Below the pieces are notes generated by a model. The model saw nothing but the letters and a program-made list of their open reading frames with translations. It was not told where the DNA came from and did not search any database. Source: Micractinium sp. NFX-FRZ (Eukaryota; Chlorophyta; Trebouxiophyceae; Chlorellales; Chlorellaceae). From it: DNA of 64,000 bases. Position 1 is the stretch's first letter; each line of letters opens with the position of its first letter. Positions 24,608 through 38,600 of this stretch are shown one piece after another. Made by a program: the position numbers and the translations under genes. The stretch lies in the NCBI GenBank assembly GCA_029339195.1, contig JAPTJF010000019.1, forward strand, positions 221,467-285,466, given 5' to 3'.

Positions 24608-26630
24608 AGCTTGATTGTTCAACTCAATACACGAAGGAATACGGAGAGCCGGAACCGCGGCAGAATCGGCTGACGCGGCCTCGGGCATCCAAGGCTGCTT
24701 CTTGCTGCCCCCACCAACCTTCCTGTGCCTCCTCGTCTTCTCGCTCACGATACCAGAAGCACAAGGGTATGTAGCAAATTGATGAAATGCACAACTTTTT
24801 GAACGTAAATCATTTTGAGAATGCAATTCGCAGGTGCCCGTACTGGTCACCTCTGGTCACTGTTGGTTCATGCTGCTGGGTAGAAAGACAGTACTGTGAC
24901 CAACATGTGGCCATTCCTTGGCTTGTGAGCTGCATCTGGCGGTTCTGTGGCTTTGTTTCGTTATTTCTCGCCGGATCTCCCCCTCCTCGCCCACCATAGC
25001 ACCGAAACACGTTCTTTTAGCGGCGCAGTTGGCGCCGGGCGCGCGGAGCGAACACGATGGGGAATGGGGGATCACAGAGTGTGCGCCGGCGGGCTGGTTT
25101 CCGCTTCCAGACGACGCTAATATGCAGTGCAAACATGCATGGCAGGCCATGGCCCCATCGGGCAGCTGAAAGCCAGTTTTGCGTGCACACGTTTGCGGCA
25201 CACCGGCTACTGCCATTATCGGTCAAAACGAAGCAAATGACAAAGAGGCGTGCGGCGCTAAGGCTCAGCGCTGCTTTGGAGTCCGTGGTGGGTGGGCGGC
25301 GGCGGGCACCACGTGCCGCTGCCGCCACCCCGGTGTCAAGATGCACAGGGCCCCTGCCATGTAGGCTAACTGCCCCGCTGACATTACTAGCTGCTGCTAC
25401 CGGAGACCAGCATGAGTCTGCTGCAGCAGGCTTGTCAATGCCAGAGTTGTGAAGGCTAGATGCCACGGCGGCGGCTACCTCCGACCTCGGTAGCTGGTGC
25501 ACGACGCCAGCGCCAAGTCGAGCGTGAATCATGCCCATTGAAAGGCTTAAAAGCCACCGCCAATGATGGCACAGTTGGCAGCTTGCTTAACACCTGCTGT
25601 GCGTGTGTGCAGTGAGCTGCATGCAAACCAGACAGCGCACCGCCAGCGCTGGGCCGTCGCACGTTTCGGCGGTCGAAGTGGACGGTGGCACGTCCTGCGT
25701 TAGTAGCCGGCATGAGTGGTCTGCGACCACTAAGCCAGACCGTGGCTTCAGGAATGCATCAGGGGCAGTCACAGCAGCACCTGATAAGCTGCATGGTGCA
25801 CAGGGACAGGTGTAGCCTGGCCACCAGCGGGTGACGGTGGGTCCACCGTCACCGCTGCCGCCACCGTCTCCTCGGCAGCTGCCCCGCCTGTTGGGACGCC
25901 TGCTGTTGCTTCAGCTGCCCATTCCTGCGCTAACATCTGTGTAAGTAACTGTGCAGGCCAAGTGTGTTCACCCTGGCCGCACAGAGCCTTTGAACAGGAG
26001 CATGGCTGAGGACATGTGGCTGCAGCAAGGTGCGGAAACATTCAATTTCCTGCGCACTCCTGCGAGCGGCGCCCGCCCCAACTGGGTTTTGCGGCTGTCT
26101 AATAGCGATCAAGACCGAAACAGCGGGCGGGCGGCGGTGGTCTGGGGGCGCACAGCACGGTGCAGCAGCTGGAAATGCAGCCCAGACCACCGATCGCAAG
26201 TTTGCAGCGCGCAACGTGGCCGCCACGTCTGCAAAAGTTCACTCAACAGGCGCCAGGCGCTTGCTGCGTGCTCCTATTCTCTTGCTGAGTCCCACACCAC
26301 CCTGCTACTCAAGCGCCGCTTCTGCGCTAACAAGGCCGGCTGGGCTTATCGGGTACCGAGACACACCCTTGGAACGAGAACTGAGCGGCGAAAAGGGCCG
26401 CAGAGCGACTGGTTTGCTGGGCCCCGAAGGGCCGTCAGGCCTCACGTCACGCCGGTTTTGGGGGTTTGGGCGCAACCGGCGCACCGCCGCCGCCGCCGGT
26501 CGGTCAGAACCCTTCTTATGACATGCAAAGAGAGGGGAGGAGGAGAGCTGGGCGCAGCTCTGCTGCTTTCTGCCACTTCCCAGAGGCATCAGGCCTCAAA
26601 CGGCCACTGTGACGCACATGTACTGTCTTT
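24608..26630. other. Intergenic region, no supported gene
   Basis: About 2 kb upstream of paralog B and downstream of the exchanger gene. The part nearest paralog B (24770-25020) is less GC-rich and probably contains its promoter. Several ORFs of 60-170 codons occur (for example 26030-26521) but lack splice partners, domains or compositional support. Confidence 0.45.
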
Positions 26631-29600
26631 CTACCCTGCTGCACCGACCTCGGCCCGCCTGCACACCATGAGCAGCGCCCCTCCGGCCCCGCCGCACAGC
26701 CAGCGTGCCCCCTGCCCTTCTTCCTGCACGTTGTCTCCCATCCACGGCACCACAGCGGGAGCCGCCACCTCTGCCGCTTCCTCGTCACCGCTGCCGACAC
26801 CGCCCTGCCGCAGCAGCCGGCCCCGCAGCAGCACTGCGTGGCTGGCCTGGGCAAAGGTGGCGCCCGCTGGCAGCTCCAGCAGCGCCGCAGCGTGCAGCCC
26901 CTTCCGCACGCTCGCAATCACTGCAGCACAGGTGTGGGGCGCAGGTTTCACGAGTAACTTTGCAGCTGGCAGGGGGCTTTGGCAGGCCACCGCCCTCTCA
27001 GGACCGTGCACTCGCAGATGCTACAGCAGACAGCGTCTTATCTCTGCCCCCCTGGCAGACCCCAGGGCAGGGTGCTCACCTTGTGCAGCGCCCACCCTGG
27101 CCGCACTGGGAGGCCTGGGTCGCTGCTCGCCCCCTGCAGCCCCTGCCAGCTCATCCTCCTGCCCCTCCTCTGCCGCCAGTCTCTGCAGGCAGGCGGGCAG
27201 GCAGGCGGGCAGGCAGGCAGGCAAGCAGGCACATCATCCCAGGCAGCCTGGACACAATGACCATTGTCATGCGCTCTGGTAGCAGGCAGGCAAGGCACAC
27301 CGTCCGCAGCTGCAGCCCGAAGTTGGGCTGGTTACGCGAGGAAGGCTCGCCACGCAGGTGCAGAGCAGTCGGACAGCCCGAGCACAAGCAGCGCGACCAC
27401 ATGCAGGCAAAAAAGGTGCAACACCAAGGCACTCATCACCGCCACGCCTCCACTGCACCTGCATTATCTCTGCCAGCTGTGCGGTGCTGTGCTGGCTCTT
27501 CAACCCCAGCACCGCTGACGTGGCAGGCGACAGCGGCGGCAGGTCGCCGCTGGCCCAACTGCCGCCAGGGCCTGCCTGCTTGCCGCCGTTGCTGTGCGCC
27601 GCACGGCGAGGGCGACGCCTGCGGGAAGCAAGGAGACGCGTGCGGGAGTGATTAGTAGTAATATGTGGACGTACTTTACTGTGCGATCCACCACTCTATG
27701 CAGGGCTACACACGAGGCAGGCAGCGTGCGCCGAGCTTGCTGACGATGACAGCGCGCCCCGCACCGACGAGCCCAGCAACGCGACATTGTGTGGCAAGAG
27801 GGGAGCAAGGCGGGGCCCCACCTGATGCCCTCCTGGGCAGCCAGCAGTCGCCGCTGCACGGCGGTCGCCACGTCTGCAGCGGCATGGGGGCGGGGTAGCA
27901 AGGGGCAGGCTGGGCTGAGAGGCGAGGGATGGTTGAGGCCAGAGCAAGCCAATGACAACAGGTGCCATGGCAGGCCACGGTTGTGTGACCTTGCCACGTA
28001 AGCAGCCTCACCAAGGCCCCAAGCTGCCCACCTGCACACCTTGCTCTGGTCCATCCTAAAACCAGCAGCCATGCGCTGGAGCTCAAACCATGCACAGCAG
28101 ACCATGCTGCCCTCCAACCCACCTTGCTCTGTACACTCCAGCAAAAAGAAAGCGGCCAAGCGCAGCAGCTCAAGCCTCATCTGCACCGCTGCAGGCTTGC
28201 CCAGGAAAGCGTCCTCCAAAAACCGCTCCAGCGCCGCCTGCAAGGGAGATGAAAGGGAAGTGCACAAGGGCATGCGTGTGGTCAGCCCACTGCCGCTGCT
28301 CAATGAAACGAGGCATGAACTCAGGAGTGAGGGTGCGTCGGGGGGTGGGAGCGAAGTAAGGACAGCACGCCTTTGATTGGGCCAGCAGCAGCATAAGGGA
28401 AGGCAGGCGCAGCTGGTGCAGCCAGCATTGCGGTTGCTATGGTCGGCAAGGCAGACAAAGCAGGGGAGGCGGGCGGGCACCTGGGGGAGGTGGAAGAGCA
28501 CGGGGCCTTTGCCCAAACTGTTGCCCTCCGCCACCGCCACGTCGCTGCCAGGGAAGCGCGTGCCTGCAGCAGGCAGAGGGGCGTGCATGCCAGCCGCGTC
28601 AGCAAAGCTGGAACCGCCAAGTCGCTAGCCAGCCTGCACTTGGGGCAGCCCCGTTATTAGAGCCACGCAATGGTAGCCCAGCCCAGCAATGGTGGCACAG
28701 CCAAGGCACCCCGAGTGCTTTACCCCGGCAAGCCCGAGTGCACCCTCGCCGCCCCGCTCACCTGCCACTGCCAGCAGAGGCCCCACCACGCCGCCGGTCC
28801 CCTGGCTGTACTCCCTCACGCTCCCATCCAGCCGGACCTGCCGCCGTCGGATCACCCCGCCGAGCACCACAAAGAGGCCGGGTGCTGGCGCGGCTGGTGC
28901 GCCGCCGGGGCCCGCCCCCTCGGGGGCAAGCGCGCCTGCCGACCAGAACTCCTCGCCCCGCTGATACTCTGCAATGGGCGCAAGGGTGATGTGGCACACT
29001 GGGAGGGCAGCATCCTTTGCTAGGGCATGTGCCGTGTCTTGAAGCAAGTGTCACACTCAGTTGTTTGCTTTGCACTCAACGAGGAATCCACACAGGTACA
29101 AAGGCGGCCCTGGTGTGCCCAGGGACCGGGGTACAGCGGCTGCTAGGAAAGGCACTGGGGCCAGTTGGCAAGCAAGAGAGTGTGGGTTAAGCTGCGGGTA
29201 TGTGCAGGCAGCAGGCGCGCACCTTGAATGCTGCCCGCCGCCAGCACCCGGTTGAGCAGCTGGGGCGGCATGTGGCGCAGGAAGGGCAGCGCGCGAAGCA
29301 CGGCACGGGGGCGCGGCGGTTTCCACACCGGGCCTGCACCACAGCAGGCACAGGAGGGCACCAGCAGCCAGGTGAGTGGGCGTCCACGGCGGCTAAAGCT
29401 CTTGCTGGCATGCCCTTGCACGGCCATAGCTTCCCGTCCGCAACCTCAGCTACCTCACGCAGCGGTGTGCATGGGTCACAACGACAGGCTGTGCCACGCG
29501 GCAGAGCGCAGCCCTGCACATGCGTGCTGCCCCTTGCCGAGCTCCTCTCTTCCGCCCTGCTGCCCTGATGCTCAGCAGTCAGCGCCCCAGCGCACTGTGA

Positions 29601-32600
29601 GCACCCCCCAACCCCACCAGTGAGCTCCAGCTGCCTCAGCCGCTGCTCCAGCTCCTCTACCATCTCCTCACGCTCCCCACCATCCACCATGCCTGCAAGC
29701 AAGTAGCACACGATAAAAGAATCAGGTGAGGGGTCCAGCTCCTCCACCATTCACGTCACGCTCCTCATTGCCCACCATGCCTGCAAGCAAGTAGTACAGG
29801 TTGACGCTCAAACAAGCGGGGGGTGCAGGTCTTCCACCACTTCCTCAGGCTTGCCACCATCCCTCATGCCTGCATGTAGTGTACCAGGGTGCCTGCAAGG
29901 AAGCACTACTATGCACAGCTGGGTGCTTAGACAAACACGCCGAGGTGCAGCCCGTCCGCCATTAGTCACCCACTCCTCACCACCCCACCCCACCCCACCC
30001 CCCATCACCCACCCGACATGAAGAGCTCCTGCACGAAGGCCGTCTGCTGGTGCAGTACCGCCACGGCTGCGCGGTACGACTGGATGGCCTGGTACCGCTC
30101 CGGCGCCTCCGCCTCCCGCTCGCTGATGAAGGCGTGGGCCGACGCCAGGTCAGCCTCCACCTCTTGCTGCATGGGGGGACCGTGTCGGGATGGATGGCGT
30201 TATTGATTGAGGGGGGTAACATCACCTGCTGGCCAAGGGGGTAGCAGCCGGGTGCGCTGCGGTGCGACGGGGGCGTGCTGCGGCCAGCCGCAAGCCGGCC
30301 GTTAGAGGAGTGCCACAGGAGCCCGCAATACGGCTGTCTCATAGCTGCGCTGTGATCTCCCTCTCAGAACCCATCCGTTGTGCGATACAAATGGTAACCG
30401 CCCAGCCCCCTGCACATGCAGAGGGAGCCCCCACCTGCAGCGACCAGGCTTGCTCTGGGAACTGCGCCGCCGCAGCATCGTACAGCGCAGGAGGGCTCTG
30501 GGCCAGCGCCATCCAGCACTCGACCGCCACCTCGCACGCCGTCAGCATGCGGCGGCCCAGCACGCCGCGCAGCCAGCCTGGTGGGGGGCAGCGCAGCAGG
30601 CGGGAGTTGCATGAAGAGAGGGCGAGAGGGCAAGCAATGCAAGCAAAATTCAGCGCTCTGGTGGGTGGCACTCAGGCCCCCATGCCAACCCCAATCAGCG
30701 CCCCCCACTCTTGGCAGCAGGCCTGTAAGCAGGCTCCTTCTTTCTGAACCCACGCGCTCCCCGCTCCACCCACCTGACAGCTTGCGGAAGGGCCAGTTGA
30801 CCAGCGCCTTGAGCACGCGCGGCAGCGAGGAGTAGCCCCGCACCGCCCCCAGCAGCGTGCGTGCCGTCAGCCGGGCCACGGCGCCGCCCTGCATGCCATC
30901 CCCTCGGGAGTCAGTAAGTCAATCAAACACATTTGTTTTCCCGACAAATCATCAACGTGCCAAGCATTGATAGTCAGTCACAAGGAGCCCCAGGCACCCT
31001 TTCATCAATGGCGTCTATCGCAGGCATTGACTGCGTCACTAATCCGTCATAAGGCGGTGGGCGCTCACCTGCACCTCCTTCTCCAGCAGGGCCCACAGGC
31101 ACAGCGGCTCGCCCGCCTGCTCGCCGGCGCGGCCACACGCAAAGTCCAGAATGCGCAGGCCCTGCATTCAAGGGAAGCCAAACACACAGCGCTTGTAAGA
31201 TGTATGGGGTTCAAGCACGACAGCCATGCAGGTTGATGATACGAACCAGTTTGACGCAAGTCGTCGACGGTCAGCCGGCAAGGCAAGCCATGCGGCAATG
31301 CAAAGGGGAGGGACCGCAGCCAGGCAGGGTGCTTGGGCTAAGCACTGCAAGCGCCTGGGCCACACGCTAGCACTGCCTGCCCTGGGCCCATAATTTGGCA
31401 TGGCCCCTGGGAGGCTGAGAGGGCAGGCACACCTCCAGCCCTGCATGACCTCCCTAAGCCCACTTCACCAACAGGCGTTAGCAATTTCACGGATGCACAG
31501 CTGCAAGAACAGACACACCACAAGGCTGCCAGCTCGACTCCGCCGACAGCAGGCCCTGCACGGTGCCTCACCTGCCTGTACTAGCCAACCCCACCCCGAA
31601 GCTATGCCTCCCTTACAGATGCACAGCTGCAAGGTTTTCAGAACATTGCTCACCTCCGCCGACAGCAGGCCCTGCATGCGCCGGGCGTGGAAGTGCCTCC
31701 GGAGCCCGGCCAGCAGGCGGCCCCGCAGGTAGGGCAGCGCCGCGCCCTCCTCCGCCTCCCGCTCCGCCCCTGCTTCGCCCTCAAACTCGCCCGGCCTACG
31801 GGGCGCAGCAGGGCAGGGTGGACCCATGTTTTGAGGGCAGAGAGGCACAGCGGGGATGGCGGGCAGGCGAGCATGTGGCGGGAACCCTGCCGCACGTAGA
31901 AGTTTGTGCAGCATCTGTTGGAAGGCGCGACAGGCGGCGGCAGGCAGGGGCAGGCAATGTCACTCTGGTAATACTGGCTCCATCAACCCTCACACCTCAC
32001 AGGAAACCACCTGCCAACCCCCCACGCACCCGTCCACCCACCCACCCACCCGATGCCTCGCCCGTCCACATACACGTCCCAGCCCAGGCTGCCAGCCTGA
32101 GAGGCCGCGTCCGTCTGCGCCTGGCTGCTGGCCGCGCCTGCAGCGGACGCTGCGGCACCTGCCATGGGGGCGGGACGCCCGGGCAGCGGCCGGTGCTGCC
32201 ACGACTTGTCGAGCCGCGCGGGCCTGCAGGAAGGGCAGGAGCGCGGCCCAGGCACATGAGACACACACACACATCTTCTATGTCTCTGTGGAAGCGCGGC
32301 CTGGTCCTCAACGATGCACAGCCAGCTGCTGTGCATGCTGGGCAGGGCGGGGCAGGGCGGGGCGGCGGCAAGCACGCATGTGTGTGTGTGTGTGTGTGCC
32401 CCGGCTGGGCCGGCAGGGTGGTAGCAGCACAGCAGTGCCAGCCAGCAGTGGAGGGATCCCCACAGTCACACACAAGGACACGGCAATTGACCCGGCCCAA
32501 TCTAACAAAGTTAGAAAGAACTCACGTGAAGAAGCCGGCCAGCGCCTGCCGCCCAGGGCTGCTGGGTCCCGAGCCGGCCGCCGTGCCACCGCCGCGCGCC

Positions 32601-35600
32601 GACTGCGCGTGCTCATGAAACGTCCTCACCCGCCGCAGCTGCAGCTGCGCCGAAAGGGGCGCGGCGGTGGGCGCCACCGCTGGCAGCGACAGGCCAACTG
32701 GGGCGGCTGTTGGGCTGCTGGGGCTGGATTTTGTCTCAGCAGCGGCGGCGGCAGCGGCGGCAGCGGCCCCTCCAGTGGGAATTCGCCTCAGCAGGCGGGT
32801 TGTCGAGGAGGCGGCAGGGGTGAGCTTGCGCCCAAGAAGGTCCCGCTGGGGCAGGCCCAGCGTAAGCGGCGGCTGGGTGGGGGGCACGCCGCTGCGCTGC
32901 GCTGCCAGCTGGCGCTGAAGCTCTGCTGCCAGGGTGGCACCTGGAGGCGGCTCAAGGTTGAGCAGGAAATGAGGAGGGGGAGGGGCGGGGTTCAGGGGCA
33001 GCGGCAGATCAGAGAGTGGGTAGCGTGTGCCTTGCAGGGTGCGGTATGGCGGGGCGCAGCACGCCCTGCTATGCCTGCCGGGCATGGTCCAGCCGGGAGA
33101 CCAAAAGCATCACATGATTGCAGACGCGTTAACAGCATTTGCATGGCACCCGAGCAGAGAAAAGTCAGAACACATACAGTCAGCATATAACTTAATCACA
33201 ACTCGGCACCTGAAGCTCCAGTGATGGTCAGGTGGTGGGGCTGCGCTGGCTGCCCTCCCGTTTCAGCCCCCTCTTCAGGTGTTGGCAGCAGCCCTGCAGG
33301 GGTAAGAGGGACAGTGCGTGAGCAGCGTGACCCGGTAGCCCACCTGTGATGTCATGCTTCCAGACTTGCATGCATGTGATGTAGGCGCCGCAAACACACA
33401 GTCAGATGAGGCGCAGACACTGGCGGCGGTGCTCACCTGAGAACGTGCGGCGACCGCTGGTGAGGGGGCGAGCAGGCGCAGTGACAAGGCTGGAGGGCGT
33501 GGCTGCCGCCGCAGCTGCCGTGGGAGGCGGCGCGCCTCGCTGGTGCAGCCGCTGCTGCTCCGCCAGCTGCTGCTGCAGCTGCTGCTTCAGCCGGCTGCCC
33601 ACCGCCGCCGGCACGCTGCTGTAGTAGTCGGCGTGCTCTGGGTAGGCCGCCCCCTTGCCTTTGCCCTGCCCATCCCCGCCCAAAGGCTTTGGAGAGGCAG
33701 CCGCAGGAGGGGGCGCATACTGTGGCAGCAGCGGTGGCTCTGTGACTGCGCTGCCGCCGCCTCCGCTGCCGGCAGCGCTCGTTCGAGTGAGCTGCAGCTG
33801 GTGCAATAGCCGCTTGCCCACGGCTGCAGGCATGCTGGCATAATACAGGTCCTCGCTGGCACCCCCATCAGAGGCAGCAGGCCCAGCAGGGGGCTCAGCA
33901 GCCGCTGCCGCCGCTGCTGCTGGTGCTGCCGCTGCTGCACTGCCTCGAACACCCATAGCCTGCTCCACATCTGCCCCCGACTCTTCAACCCTGCCAACAG
34001 GCTGCTCCTGCTGCTGCTGCTCCTGCTGCTGCTGCTGCCACACGAGTGCGGTGGGCAGTGGGGACAGCCGCTGCGCTGGCGACTGCGCTGCCTGCTGTGC
34101 GCGCTGCGCCTGCGCCGGATGCGCCGGATGCAAGAAGGGCAGCTCCTGTGCCACCTCAGCACAGATGGAGTCTGCATCGCTGCCCCCGTCGTAGTCGCTC
34201 ACTCTGCTGTAGCTGCTGCCCGAGCGCATCGAAGCATCCAGCTCGCCCCACTTGCCGCTACTGGCACTGCCATCAAGCCCCGCACCGCCGCTGCTGACAC
34301 TGCCGCGTGGGCGCGGCGGCGGTGAGGGGCCTCCAGGCAGCGGCTGCTCGCCACCGCCGCCGCCGCCAGCGTCCCTGCCCTCTGCTTGCGTGCCAGGCTC
34401 TGTGCCGGGCACTGCCGTGCCGTGCTCCCCTTCTGCCGGCGCGGCTTTCTTGCGCCCCTTGGCGGGTGAGGGCGGGTCGAAGGAGGGCAGCGCATGAGAG
34501 ACGTCGCAGTAGTGTGACACAGCCTCCCAGTTGGCGCCTGCAGGGGAGGGTGTGCATGTGGGGGCCAGTGGGGGCATGCTGCGCTGCCGGGCTCACCACG
34601 TGCACACCCCCACGCCCCCATGGCCCCACGCCCCCACGGCCATCGCGGCACGCGAGTGTGCTGCCTTCTGTGCGACGAAAGAGGGCGCCTGCAGGGCGGC
34701 ATGCAGGTGGAGGAAGAGCCACCTCTTCTGAGCCGGCCCAGGCCCAGCGCCTCCACAAGTCAGCCCCCACGTCAACAACCGCAGGCCCACCTGCTGGCAA
34801 CTCCGCCAAAAGCAGTGCCCCCACTGACCCAGCAGGAACTCGGCGCCCTCGCCGCCACGCAGGCTGTCGACCGCGGCGGTGGTGAAGCGGCACAGCGCGC
34901 GCTTGGCGCGCGCGCGCGCCAGCCGGCGCTCCAGTCCAAGGCCGTCCAGCTTCAAGAAGCGGACCAAGGGGCTGCAACGGCATCGTGCATGCAAGGGGAG
35001 GGTTGTGGTCCGGCAAGAGACAGCATGGCAGGGGTGCAGGGATGCATTGTGGGGCTGGGCGTGCAAGACATAAGCAGCTGCCGTGTACAGCTGTGGGCAG
35101 AGCGGCTATGAAAAACGCCGCCTGAAGGCAACCGCCGGCACGGAGAAGGCAGCGCAGCCGGCGCAGGTGCGGCGCGGCACTCACGCCAGGGTAGGTGCGT
35201 TGATGAGCAGGGTGAGCAGCACAAAGGCGGAGGTCCACAGAGTGATCTCGGCGTTCACAAACTCTGCACGATGAGGGCAGGGAGGGTGAGGCTTGAGAGG
35301 GGGTTGAGAAGGAGCCCAGAGAATGATGTTGGGGTTCGAGGGCTGGGCAAGTGCAGCAGATGGGTGGGCAGGCTGGCAGGCCGACAACAGAGCGGTCTGT
35401 AATGCAGCTAGTAGCTGTGGCCATGCGCGATGAGGTGCAGCAGCGGTGTGAAGACAGCTCAGCACGTGGTCCCTGGCAGCCTCCTCACCCTGGGTGTAGC
35501 CGGAGCTGCCTGGCTGGCTGGCCTCGGGGGGAAGCAGCGTGCTGCGGGGGGCAGGGAGGGGGCAGGCAGCAAGCGGGGGTGCAGGTCAGACACGCGGCGC

Positions 35601-38600
35601 AGATGTCAACACAGATGCAGGCATCTAGGCGGGCAGTCAGGCAGTCAGGCAGTCAGGCAGGCGGGCAGGCGGGAGCGCACCTGTAGTTGAGGTAGTCGGC
35701 AATCATAATCAAAGAAACTGAGCCACGCAGGCCGGCCCAGCCGGAGAACGCCACCTCGGGCCACGTCAGCGCTGCATGGAGCGGTGGCCGTGACGGATGC
35801 AGGGGTGACGGTAACAAGCGCATGTTGCCGGCCATCAATCTGTCAGCCAAGCACGCACAAGCAGACTTGTGACAGCGCCCAAACCAGTCCCCTGCGAGCG
35901 GGCTGCCCCGCAAGCGGCAAGTGCAAGGCGATGAAGACAATGCAGGCCCACCACTCACTCTCTCTCAGCCAACGGAAGAAGGTGAGGTTGAACAGGGCTA
36001 TGCAGCCGGTGCGCAGCAGGATCATGACCACAAAAATGATTGGGATGGCGGCCCAGGACCAGGCCGAGCCAGACAGCAGGCCCACGCTCCTGCGGGGAGA
36101 CGGGCGGGCAAAGGCAGGCAAGCAGGGCTCCTCACGGTGGGCTCTGCAGAGCGGGCAGGCCTGCTGCACCTCTGGTGAGTGTGCATCCAGGTCACATTAA
36201 AGCACGGCTAGGCACGGGCTTCTTGCCAGCGAAGCCCTTCATCAAAGGCTCACCGGATGAAGAAGTTGATGCAGGAGGCACCCGAGAAGAAGAAGACGAG
36301 GCCGTTGGCGCCAAAGCTCAACGCGTCCCAGACTGCGGCGCGGGCAGAGGGTGGGGCAGGTGGGCGGCAGGCATGCGGTGAAAAGCGGGCGGCTGTGGGT
36401 CGCTGGCAGCGCTATGTGAGGTGGTTGCCACTACAAGCAGTTGCTGACGCCAGCCCCCAGATACTACCAATACCCCACTCAAGTGTTTCAGGTTTCCCGG
36501 GGAAGGCAGTGCTCGCCTCACTCACAGGCATCAAAGGCGCCGCTCTGCTCTGATGAGGCCAGCATGCCCCACTTGGAGGTGTAGTTGCCCCACAGGCCAA
36601 ACACGACCACAGCAATGACGCCCGAACCCTGCAGGGGTGGGGAAGAAGGAACGAGACACGCCCCTTGGACGTGGGCTTGGGCAAAGAGGCACAGCACAAC
36701 TGTCCCACAGCCCAAACACCACCGCAGCATCAATGCAGAGTGGGGCGCTGGTCGGAGCCCCAGCGGAGCGGGCTTCACAGTGCAGTGCCCGACAAGGGGG
36801 CAGGCAGCAGGGTGCAGCAGCTTGCCAGGTTGGTGCTAATGCCAGCTGGCGCCCCCTCACCCCAGCAGGGCTGTTGGCCACGTAGAACGAGAGGAAGGAG
36901 GCGGCTAGCACAGCCACGCTCTCCACATACGGCTTGGCGCCCCGCCAGCGCAGCCAGCTGCAGCGGGGATTAGGCGGCAGATCAAGGCCGGGTGATGGCA
37001 TGTGCACGCCATGCTACGCCATGCCAGTGCAATATTCTCATGCAAGGCCGGCATTGCATTGCTGCCCAGGGTTGCGCATCACACATTGTGGTCACAAGCA
37101 GGCAGGCAGCCAGGCAGGCAGCCAGGCACCACAACCAGGTGCATCGCCTGCCCCAGCCCCTCACCGCAGCAGGTAGCCCAGAGCCATGCTGATGGCCAGG
37201 CCCACGCCCGCGCCGATGCCCGCTAGCCTGCACACACACATTGGGTAGAACAGGCCACGAGACCTTGGCAAACTCTGCCGTGCACTGTTGTCAAGCATCG
37301 CCTGCGTGCACTGCTGTGTGCCATGCTTGTGGACAAGCCCTGAGCCCCCTCACTTGAGTGTGTCCAGCAGAATGGTGGGAATGGAGGTCCAGACAGAGGG
37401 GAAGGGCTGGGTGGGGTCGCTGTTCTGCTCCAGGATGCGCTTGAACACCTCAAACAGGGTGATGGCTGCACAAGCACACACAGAGCAACACAGTCACACA
37501 GTTGAAGTGTATGTGTGGGGGGGGGGTGTATGGGGGGTGGGGGTGGGGTACAGGTGGTGTAGGGCTGTCCCGAACCCCTCAAACAATGTGATGGCTGCAC
37601 ACAAACGGTGCCATCACGTTACAGTTTCAGAAGTTGCTTGAATGGTTCAGTGCGGGTGGCTGCTTCAAGAAGTGCTCAGAAACGCCTTGGGCATTGCTGA
37701 AAGAAGGCCCTGGCTGGTTCCCCGCCCCTTCATTCACAATGCGTCAGTCAGCAGTGAATCCCTGTCAACCCGGCTCTGCACACCCCCACCCAACCCAGCC
37801 CAAACCAATCACCATGCCCTGCGCTGTACCTGACGCATCATTCAGCAGCGACTCCCCCTCAATCAGCGTCACCAGGCGCTCAGGCCCGCCCGCTGCACAG
37901 CAGGGCACAGCAGCGAGGCGCGACGTCAAAGCAGGGAGGGCTGCATCCACAGCGGCGAGGCTCGCATGGCATCCGAGCACGGAGGCGTGGCATCAAGGCA
38001 GGGGGCGCCACGTCTGGCGTTGAGTGCACCGCACCCTGTGCTGCTTCTGGGAAGCTGCCGGCACACAGGCACGCACACAGCTTGTAGCAGCGCCAGCCAG
38101 CCTTACTTCAGGTGGCTCACCTGCACTACTGCCAGAACGGCCAGCCAGCCAGTGCCCGCAGTTGAAGCCCCCACCCTCAAGACCCTTCTGCCTCACTCTT
38201 CTTGAGGATGGCGGTGACCGAGAGCGCATCTGTTGAGGCAATCATGGCGGCAAACAGTGACACGTGGGCCCAATTGAAGCCGCGTGACTGGAAGCCCATG
38301 CCAAAGAGCACGACTGCGGGCAGAGGGAGGCGGGGCACGGGGCAATGCTGGGGGTGGAGGGCAGACAGAACTGGCAGGGCACAGGTTCAAACAGTTGATA
38401 CTGACAGCCCATGGCAAGGGCTGCTGCCGGCGGATTTGGAGCGAGAGGGGCGAGGTGGGGCAGGATCAGGCAACTTGGCAGGGCGCAGGCTCTTTCAGGG
38501 CGGGTGTGAGCAACCCAGCTCGCTGGCGGGCGGGCTGTTCAGTGCAAGCAGTGCAGCATGCCGGCCGCATGTGTGCAGCGATTTGTGGCTGGCGGGGCGG

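Noticed and set aside
26030..26521. 163-codon plus-strand ORF
   Set aside because: Isolated open frame in GC-rich intergenic DNA without any coding evidence.
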